Assembly (NCBI GenBank): GCA_963693315.1
Contig: OY856188.1
Coordinates: forward strand, 267,029,114 to 267,093,113
DNA from: Diogma glabrata
Lineage: Eukaryota; Arthropoda; Insecta; Diptera; Cylindrotomidae
Direction of reading: 5' to 3'
Length of the DNA stretch: 64,000 nucleotides
The position numbers were made by a program, and so were the translations under genes. The notes beneath the pieces are model-generated. The model ran no database searches. It saw only the letters and a program-made list of their open reading frames with translations, and was not told the origin of the DNA. Positions 56,132 to 64,000 of the stretch are shown here, in pieces. How positions within the stretch are numbered: the first letter of the stretch is position 1; the number at the start of each line of letters is the position of its first letter.

Positions 56132-57909
56132 TAGTGATGTATCGGTCGTGAACGACCGAAGTTAATTGAACGGGTCACCTCAATGAACGACGACCAATCG
56201 TTCATTTAATAAAAGAAACGTCGTCGTCGTTCACTAATCTTTTATGTACTTCGTCTTCAAATATTCATTATGATCAAATTTTGATTCCGATCATTCACAT
56301 TGTGATATGTGAATTTGTTTTTCTCCTCTCAAACATTTATTCATTATATTCAACAACTTCGCATAAAAAAGTGACATGAAAAAATGTTTCTAACTAATCG
56401 TGCAGATTTTCATAACAAAATAAAAGAACCAATACACATTTAAAAATTATAAAAAATGTGCTCACTTCATCCAACAATGAAAAGGAAAAATCATAAACCT
56501 TCGTATGAAAATAACACTAACAATAACACAAAACTAATATTCAATCCAATAAAACAAAACCAAACTAACAATACCATATACATTTATTAAAATCATAAAT
56601 AGATGCAAGTTTCATTTTGCGACGATCGACCCAAAGAATTACATAACATACATACAAAACGATAACTTCAAAGAAATATTCTTACAAAAAATTTATCATA
56701 AAGAACAAAACTTGGAACGGCTCAAATTTACTAATAAACAAAACAACACGCCTACCAAAAGAAATGACCTACGTACAAAAGTCAAAACGAATAGTTCAAA
56801 AAAAATATTGAACTGAACGGCTCGAATTTACTATGTACGTTTTGTTTATACATAGCAGATTCGAGCCGTTAATTTTTTGTTCTTTATGATAAATTTTTCA
56901 TTACAATATTTTTTTTGATACACAAATGCTGCTAAGAATGATTGAACATAAAGAATGAAAAATAAAATGCCATTTTTAAGAAAATGTAAATGCTATTGAA
57001 AAAAAAAGAAATGTATTTCATTCAACTTTTACAAATTATGAATTGTGAAATGAAAATGAAAAAACAAATTGATTACGAAGATGATTTAATTAATGATTAT
57101 GAAAAAAAAACATTTGTTTGTACATATATATGTATTTAAATTGTTTTTATTATTATTGTTAGTTTTTGTTGGTGGATGGATACTGTATAATATAATTAAT
57201 TTCATTTAAGTTTTTCAGATTTAATTTAATTTTGTTGACAATATTTGCTGTGAAATAAAATTGTTTGTTGTACCTTAGCTAATAGCTAAAGCTTTAGTTA
57301 AAAATTAAAAATTTACTACATGTCAGGACTTAAACATTATATTCCTTATTTTATAGTGTATGTATGGAATGGATGAGCATTTTTCTTTATTTAATGTTTA
57401 TTAGATGATGAGATGTTAGACTGTATGGCTCATTAAAATGATGTTGCAACAAGTTATAAAGAAGAATCCCTAAGACAAACGGTAGAAAACAAACAAAGAC
57501 AGTGTGGCATAAAATAGTAGATGTGCTATAGCATAAATCCTGTATAGATTTTTAAGCAATGATTTATCAATTTTTTTAAATAAATTGCATTAGTACGAGC
57601 AATATTTTTTGTTTTAACGAAAAAGGTTTTCTTCTTTATTTTGCAACTCATCTTCTTTGCAAAAACTTTTGAATAGCCTTCGCAACTTTTTAGACGCATT
57701 GGTCTTCGATTTATGTTGATTATTGCTTGCTAATTAGGATGTGGTTCTTGACATATTAACGAGGTTTTTTTATTATTATTTTTGGCAGAAATTTCTAATG
57801 TTTTTGCAAGTGACCGATTGAACGAAGACCGATGTTTTTAAATCGGTCAGTGCGAATGAACGATCCGGTCCGAACGGATTACTAATTTAGCTGAGGTTAC
57901 CCATCACTA
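56132..57909. mobile_element. hAT-like non-autonomous element
   Basis: Ends are TAGTGATGTATCGG (left) and, inverted, TAGTGATGGGTAACC (right), recalling hAT termini. The 8-bp flanks ATAATTTG (56,124-56,131) and ATAATTTA (57,910-57,917) match at 7 of 8 bases, as an aged hAT target duplication would. Sub-terminal CGTTCA/GATCGGTC motifs cluster at both ends, as transposase-binding repeats do. No transposase ORF inside 1.78 kb of AT-rich sequence. Confidence 0.55.
56685..56900. repeat. Inverted repeat inside the hAT-like element
   Basis: AAATTTATCATAAAGAACAA followed by GGAACGGCTCAAATTTA (56,687-56,730) is mirrored by GATTCGAGCCGTTAATTTTT and TTGTTCTTTATGATAAATTT (56,858-56,898). A second copy of the GGCTCGAATTTACTA arm at 56,820 makes a smaller hairpin. 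Confidence 0.75.
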
Positions 57910-57917
57910 ATAATTTA

Positions 57918-58860
57918 ATTAACTGAATTCATACTAACTTTATTATTTGCATGTTATACGAATCTATGTGGATCAACTAAAATATCGAGCAGAAATTTGT
58001 TAGAACTCAAATAGGGTTCAGGGCTTGGATCGGGTTTGACCTAGCTCGATTGGGTGTCGGCTTGATCATGAGTGTAATGCTCATCCCCAATCTGGCCCTG
58101 CTTGGGATAGTCGGATCAGGCCGTGATCATGTTCGCCATATAAAATTAATTGGAGCTTATTAGGGTATTTTTGGACCCTAGTAAGATATTTTGTATCAAA
58201 TCTTGATCAAATTACCGAACTAGGGTTCAAATACGAAAAAAACAGATCAGGACCGGATTTATAATCGTTATGAAAGAAATTGATATTTGCATTCTAAAAC
58301 GTCAAAATCTTTGTTAAATGGGTGGAGTTTTGCTTTAACTTTTAAATTGTTAAAGCCTCCGATATAATTGATTTAATTCCGAGTCTAGTCCATGCAAAAT
58401 CTGGCAGTAAAACCAAAAGAATTTTTTTCTATTTTGCGTCTAAAATAAAGTCATTTCGATACCCAAATGCGTATCGAAATGGCCTTCATTAAGATACGCA
58501 AAGTTTTGTTTTTCAAGGTTGGTCACATGGGTCATACAAACGTCAGTGAAAGTTAAAACGAATAATTATATAAATAAAATTATTCTTACTAATTAATCTT
58601 ATTATTAAAAAATAATCTAAATTAGTGTTAAACATTTTAGTTAAATAAAAAAAATTAGTAATAATAACAAAATATCAAATTGACTATATTTTAATAAAAT
58701 ACACATTTTATGAAAGCCAGTTTTGCAACAAAAAAATATATAGAAATATGATGAAACGCAGAGCTTACTATTTTGAATTGAAATTTTTAGAAATTTTCTT
58801 TAAAACATTAAAGCATAAAAATCTTTTTAAAATTTCCAGACAAAAAATGCAAAATAGAAA
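57918..58860. other. Anonymous DNA with a GC-richer patch
   Basis: 58,010-58,140 is GC-richer (GGCTTGGATCGGGTTTGACC...) but gives no recognisable RNA or protein. A 30-bp palindrome CATTTCGATAC...GTATCGAAATG lies at 58,451-58,480. Confidence 0.4.
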
Positions 58861-58861
58861 A

Positions 58862-59000
58862 AATAGTATAAAAAACTCGTTTCATAAGACGTTTTATCGC
58901 ACTTATCCTTTAGAAAACTCCCCGCTGCGCGGGTCGTTTTCTAAACAGATTGCGTGCGATAAAATCGTCGATTATGAAACTAGTTTCTTAATATACTATT
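58862..59000. repeat. 139-bp near-perfect palindrome
   Basis: Outer arms AATAGTAT...ACTCGTTTCATAA and TTATGAAACTAGTTTC...ATACTATT, then GTTTTATCGCAC/GTGCGATAAAAT, then TTTAGAAAAC/GTTTTCTAAA, with a GC-rich tip CCCGCTGCGCGGG. The whole block can fold into one long hairpin. It may be a tiny foldback MITE. Confidence 0.85.
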
Positions 59001-59219
59001 GTTAGTCTAAAGAAATTCCACTATTTGCGCATGTACAAACTGATAGATCTCACCGACCTTTTTTAAACTGAATATGTTTATTTTAGTTAAATCGTGTTTG
59101 GAAGGGGGGTAAGTTTGACTGTGATTCCCATAGTTCTAAAAACAGATTTCCAGAAAAAACATGAATATAGAAAACTTAAACTAGTTGAAAAAAACAGATT
59201 TATCTAAAGAAAGGACGTG

Positions 59220-59335
59220 GGTATAACTTGTGAATCGGATCGTTCATGAAATGGATCGTTCATCTGTACTGACCGATTTAAAAATGTCGGCCATCGTTCA
59301 ATCGGTCACTTGGAAAATACGAATAAAAGGGTCTA
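59220..59335. repeat. Inverted copy of the hAT-like right end
   Basis: Reverse-complement match to 57,800-57,880 (CAAGTGACCGATTGAACGA, TTTTTAAATCGGTCAGT, GAACGATCC). It lacks the TAGTGATG tip, so it is a truncated end of a second copy. Confidence 0.65.
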
Positions 59336-59389
59336 GTAAATAAGTGAAGAACCGCTCCTAATTAAAAAGCACTAACCTCCACGAAATCA

Positions 59390-59525
59390 AGACTGTCGCA
59401 ATCGACTTTTATTATAGATTCCTACGGTATCTATTTTCCAAGCGAATTATTTTAAATTTTCAAAATGATACACGAATGTACGGATCATGCGTGGACTCCA
59501 CTAAGGAAACATCTCTGATTTCACA
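59390..59525 (-). repeat. Dispersed repeat family F, copy 3
   Basis: Reverse complement of the 11,826-11,955 block: GACTGTCGCAATCGACTTT, TAGATTCCTACGGTATCTA, AAATGATACACGAATGTACG. Confidence 0.65.
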
Positions 59526-60404
59526 AATATAATAATTTACAAGACCCTTATGGTCTAAAACAATTCACAAACCAAACTAACGAATTTAAAAACAGCATTC
59601 AAAAATTAAACTTAATTTAGATTGTTGAGAGTTGACTTCCATGTTGTTCCATTAATAACCCAAAAGGTTCCATTTACTTTTTTATCTCTCGCGTTACCTC
59701 ATTATATTTATTTTTTCTTTCATTTTAATTTTATTCATTTATTATATTTTTCATACAGGTATTCTAACCTGTATCACACGGACACGATACCTTACTAAAA
59801 TTATTTTTATATATGTACTTTTCTTTTATTTCTTAACAAAAAATCACATTAGTGAACAATAATTATATCGACAGAAAAAATATTTTTGTATTTGTACTTT
59901 TCTTTTATTTCAAAAAAATCACATTTGTTAACAATAATTATAACAAAAGTAGAATATATATTTTTTTTCTTTTTTTTTATTTTAAAAACTTCATTTCGCG
60001 GTAAAACTAGTCTTAGGTATATCTACATTATATGACAAGCACTACACATAATTTTCTTTTTTTTCTTTTATATATTTTTTTTATTTTTACCATTAAGTTT
60101 AACATCTATGAACCTTGTTATATTATTTTAAAATTACAACTCAACAATCTTGAAAATTATTTTTCTATTTATAATTTTCAAAATTACTCTTTTCAAAATT
60201 ACGATGCTCGTTACTCATGTTGATTGATTGATTTCGTAATCAATACATTTACCACAAAAAAAATATTTATTTACGAAGCCACAGGCTATGCCATCTACCA
60301 CACAAATATCTTGTTGTTGTTTTTTTAACACGAAAAACGTGCACAGAATTTATGAACACCCTTTTCATTATCTAAGAATACCAGAAAAAAACTGGATATG
60401 TTCA
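59526..60404. other. Anonymous AT-rich DNA
   Basis: Local near-duplicate of about 65 bp (TGTACTTTTCTTTTATTTC...AATCACATT...AACAATAATTATA at 59,815 and 59,893). ORFs are Phe-rich chance frames. Confidence 0.4.
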
Positions 60405-60665
60405 TGTATTGAAATATTCATTTCTATTTATAATATTTCGTTTCATTATAATAAACTGAAAGAAAAGAAATTTAAACGTAGCAATTTTGTGGATTAGGGA
60501 TGGAAATTATAGGATGAATTAACGAGAATCTAATCCTTGCTGTTAGCGCAAGCGGTTTAGGTGTTTGAACTGTCAAGCCTTAAATTCCAGTCAATACACC
60601 CTATACTTACTCTCTAATCGTAAATGATACATGTTTAACAACACGTAATTTGGCGGGAATAACAC
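60405..60665 (+). repeat. Dispersed repeat family D, copy 2 (internally deleted)
   Basis: Begins ATTCATTTCTATTTATAATA like 62,300, then jumps at about 60,495 to GGAAATTATAGGATGA, which is at 62,617 in copy 3. It ends with ACACGTAATTTGGCGGG. Confidence 0.7.
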
Positions 60666-61289
60666 ATTTTAATTAAAAGAAATCGCTGAAATGAAATGAA
60701 TCGCGATGAGGCTTAATTAAAAAAAAATGACCACCATTACAAACATATACATAGAAGGACTACTAATTTCAGGTACATGAGAGACGACATTACTATAGTT
60801 AACGATGGAAAATTAGGCAAAAGCAATTAGTAAACATTTTGTAAAGTAAAAAAAACTAATTTAAAGAAAAATAACAAAGAAAAAATAAATTAAAAAAAAT
60901 AATAAGAAAACTATTACAAAATAAATTAAGAGGGATCTATCCTACGACTAATACAAAATAAGTTAACAGAGATTTAAAAAAACCACAATTCAAAATATTT
61001 GGGAAAGAAAAATGTATAAGCTGGCCAACACGTAACGCGCGACCAACGAGAAAATGTTCATGCAATCAACTTTTTATCTCTTGTTTTACACAATTTATCA
61101 AACTTAAAAATTTTTAATTAATTTATATATATTTGAAAATAAATGTTTGACTATTTATTCCTGTGCAAGAAAAAATTTGATTTACTTATAATTATTTATA
61201 TATGTGCAAGGAAAATCATTGATTTACTTAAAAGCTATTTATTCATGTGCAATAAAAAATGATTGATTTACTTATGAGATATTTTAAAA
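60666..61289. other. Anonymous AT-rich DNA
   Basis: Short triplicated phrase TGTGCAA(G/T)(A/G)AAAA...TGATTTACTTA at about 61,165, 61,205 and 61,247. No gene. Confidence 0.4.
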
Positions 61290-61500
61290 ATGTTTATTTG
61301 TTTGTTTATTTATATATTTGTAAAATGTTAATGTAATTATTGGTAAAATATTTATTTAATTATTGGTAAAATATTTATTTATAAAATATTTATTTATTTA
61401 TTTATAAAATATTTATTTATTTATAAAATATTTATTTATTTATAAAATATTTATTTATTTATTGGTAAAACCCAATATTTGTTATTTATTTATTTATATC
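61290..61500. repeat. AT minisatellite (TTTATAAAATA / TTATTTAT)n
   Basis: Many copies of TTTATAAAATATTTATTTA and TATTGGTAAAATATTTATT variants in tandem. Confidence 0.85.
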
Positions 61501-61504
61501 AAAA

Positions 61505-61550
61505 GTTAGAGATAGAGATCTTTCTTGGGCAGAGCCCGTACCGACTACTG
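61505..61550 (+). repeat. Family F fragment
   Basis: GAGATCTTTCTTGGGCAGAG and CCCGTACCGAC match the first part of family F only. Confidence 0.5.
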
Positions 61551-62229
61551 AATATTAACAATATTAACTGAAATCTACATTCTAGTGTCCTTCCGAAAGC
61601 TGAAAAAAACCCATCATCTGCTTAAAGATTCAGTCTAAATATCTGTTATCAACAAAAATCAGATGCTGTGTTCCTTCTTCCCTAATACTAAGAAATTATA
61701 AAATAACTAACGCTAATATCGTTGCTGGGAGTAAACCAGTATAGAGTTCCAGCCCTCAGATCCGGCTTCAGTACAAAACCACTTATTTGAAAAAATTAAT
61801 TGTTGCATCATAAACATTGAAAAAATAATACAATACAATAGGTTTATCATAATATAATAGTATATATAGAAAAAAATACAATAGGTATATAAAAAAACAC
61901 CATAGGTATATAATAATACAATAGATATATACAAAAAATTTCAATCAAATGTCAAACAATAGATGCAACAAAATCAATACAAATAACAATATTCGAAACA
62001 TCAAAAACGTATTCTAACGTTATAAAAATTTAACCGTATCATGCAAAGAGAAAAAATTCAATAAATTACAAAATTAGTGTAGGTATTAAAACATCCAATA
62101 TATTACAATAACAAAAAAAAATCGTTATATGTGGGTATTAAAAATACAAAAAATAAATATCAAAACTGTTCAAAATATTGAAATATTATCAAAAAAACAT
62201 TAAAACATGACACTTTATTGAATATTATA
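61551..62229. other. Anonymous AT-rich DNA
   Basis: AATACAATAGGTATATA repeated several times at 61,815-61,935. No gene. Confidence 0.4.
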
Positions 62230-62237
62230 TAACGGGT

Positions 62238-62297
62238 TACCGTTATATAACCGGTCCCTGTTACCGGTCCCTGTTACCGGTCCCTGTTACCGGTCCC
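62238..62297 (+). repeat. 14-bp minisatellite (TTACCGGTCCCTG)n
   Basis: Four near-perfect GTTACCGGTCCC(T/A) units of 14 bp, preceded by a TTACCGTTATATAACCGG palindrome. The tract immediately precedes family D copy 3. Confidence 0.85.
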
Positions 62298-62770
62298 ATT
62301 CATTTCTATTTATAATATTTCGTTTCATTATAATAAAATGAAAGAAGTGAAATTTAAACGTAGTAATTCTTGTGTTTCGTTTTTTCTTATTTAAACGTTG
62401 CAAATAGAGTGCAAGTATATATAATAAAAATCATTCTAACCTTGATGTTACAAAAAAGTCATCTGTGCCAATGATTATTAATAGAAATGTTGATAAAAAT
62501 GTAAATGCAAAATGTATATTGTAGCCGAGGGTGAGGCAAAAGGTCAGTTGTATGGTGACCTGTTAAACGTTAAATTCCAACATTGCAAAATGTGTAGTTG
62601 GGTAGGTCAGGGAAGGAAATTATAGGATGATATAACGAGAATCTACTCTTTGCTGTTAGCACAAACGGTTTAGTTGTTTGAACTGTCAAGCCTTATATTG
62701 CAGTCAATACATCCTATACTGACTCTCTAATCGTAAAAAATACATGTTTAACACCTCGTAATTTGGCGGG
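62298..62770 (+). repeat. Dispersed repeat family D, copy 3 (longest)
   Basis: Holds all blocks seen separately in the other copies: ATTCATTTCTATTTATAATA, AGAGTGCAAGTATATATAAT, AACCTTGATGTTA, GGAAATTATAGGATGA, GCTGTTAGCACAAACGGTTT and CTCGTAATTTGGCGGG. No ORF. Confidence 0.7.
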
Positions 62771-64000
62771 CATAACAAGACCATGACACCTAAAATGTAG
62801 CGAAAGGTTATTAAAAATATTTTATAAGGGCATGAGTTTGCGAAATAAAAAGAACACCATTGGCGAGAAAGCGTTTTAAAAAAATTAGATTAATTTTACA
62901 TTCCAGCATCCATACTACTCTTAAGATAATCGTAGTTTGAAATATAGTGAACACTTCGTTCTATATTTTATAAGCAATCATTTTTTCAAGAACGAATCAG
63001 TTTTGTTTTTGAATCGGTCGTTCTTTTTGTATCGGTTGTTCATTTTTAATGGGAGGTTCGTTCTAAACAGATCATTCATTCGAGTCGGTCAAAAAAGATA
63101 TTGCATCGTTGTTTTGTTCTATTTATTTATAACAATTATTTTCTTGTTTTTGGATCGGCCTTTCTCATCAATCAGTCATTTTTTTACGTTTTTAAGTTAA
63201 GTTTGTTAAGTTTTTTTTCATTCCATTCAGAATAATTGGTTTTCTTATAAATTATTAACTGTGTGAGTTGCTTTTTCAGTAGGTTGTAATGAAAATCTGT
63301 TTAATACATACGTTTTAAAACGAGCCTGGTGTAAAACTGAAAATAATAGATAAAAAAAAATGTAAAAAAGTTTATTTAAAAGTTCGTTCACATAAAACAA
63401 TTGTACTCATACATCATGGAATATAGAGTAATGACCAAAGAACAAAGTTGACAAAAAAATGTTGACAAAAATGTCAATTGACATTTGACAGTTGGCAAAA
63501 ATGACAATTACGCAAGATTTCTTGAAGACGAAAATATAATCTTAAACTATTTTTTGTAAACATAAATCCAATACTTCTTAGTTTTAAACTTTTATTACTT
63601 TTGTGACTTTAATGTTGCTAACTAAATTTTATTTTATCGAGAGTCATTGATTTTCCATCATAATAAAGATGTAAAATATAATGTAAATAATCGTAAAACA
63701 TCAGTCTCGTTTCCCAAAATAAACTTGTATGTATTATAATCCCAATTTAATGTGAATGCATCACTTGTGTTTTATATACATTCACATGTATTGAAATGAA
63801 AATGAAATACCCACATGGTATTAACTCTCACAAGCACAGATTATAATGGTTCAACATTAAATGCGTTAAGAATTTTGTATTTTATTACATTTTATACAAA
63901 AGTATAAGAACATTAAATATTATGTAAAAAAGCTCATATAAAGTGTAATGAAAACCAATGGAATGGTTGGGTTTATATATGCAGACTCAAAAGACGACCA
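62771..64000. other. Anonymous AT-rich DNA
   Basis: No supported gene. Several ATCGGT(C/T)(G/T)TTC(A/T) phrases at 62,995-63,090 recall the hAT-like sub-terminal motifs but have no matching ends. TGACATTTGACAGTTGGCAAAAATGACA near 63,480 is a short local repeat. Confidence 0.4.

Noticed and set aside
58010..58140. GC-richer patch as a possible tRNA or small RNA gene
   Set aside because: No cloverleaf, A/B boxes or terminator pattern could be fitted.
62937..63200. 87-codon plus-strand ORF with many Phe, Arg and Ser residues
   Set aside because: Composition follows repeated TCGGTCGTTC-like DNA and no family was recognised.

Overview
The window looks like non-genic, repeat-dense nuclear DNA from an arthropod, most probably an insect. 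It is strongly AT-rich, full of poly-A/T runs and small microsatellites, and carries several eukaryotic transposon classes: Ty3/Gypsy LTR retrotransposons, RNase H-bearing LINEs, a mariner element, a hAT-like element and many foldback elements. I found no host protein-coding gene that I can support and no convincing tRNA, rRNA or other RNA gene. The species cannot be named from the sequence.

Layout. 1-2.99 kb: an unrecognised GC-richer stretch, then dispersed repeats. 2.99-10.85 kb: a young, complete Gypsy retrotransposon on the minus strand, with identical 423-bp LTRs, a 4-bp target duplication, PBS and polypurine tract, gag, pol, and an integrase region broken by an in-frame stop. 10.85-18.5 kb: mostly anonymous AT-rich DNA with an old Gypsy integrase remnant at 13.5-14.1 kb. 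18.5-22.0 kb: two inverted pieces of a long-inverted-repeat family (called IRE here), one of them abutting a second foldback family (called FBC). 23.3-24.8 kb: a decayed jockey-like LINE. 28.1-28.5 kb: a LINE endonuclease remnant. 32.7-33.96 kb: an apparently intact mariner inside a copy of a repeat whose uninterrupted paralogue lies at 17.7 kb. 34.2-39.3 kb: imperfect tandem repeats and a full IRE element that itself carries a 546-bp foldback insertion with a 3-bp target duplication. 39.3-49.8 kb: AT-rich DNA with dispersed repeats, a palindromic MITE and promoter-like motifs. 49.9-54.4 kb: an old LINE split by a decayed Gypsy element. 54.5-56.05 kb: a 328-bp satellite array built from two alternating, related half-units. 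56.1-57.9 kb: a hAT-like non-autonomous element. 58.86-59.0 kb: a compact 139-bp palindrome. 59-64 kb: dispersed repeats, minisatellites and anonymous AT-rich DNA.

How it works together. There is no operon or host pathway here. The region is a record of layered transposition. The mariner and the minus-strand Gypsy are the youngest layers (intact ORF; identical LTRs). The 50-54 kb Gypsy, the 13.5 kb integrase and the LINEs are old and full of stops and frameshifts. Two insertions can be checked against unoccupied paralogous sites inside this same window.
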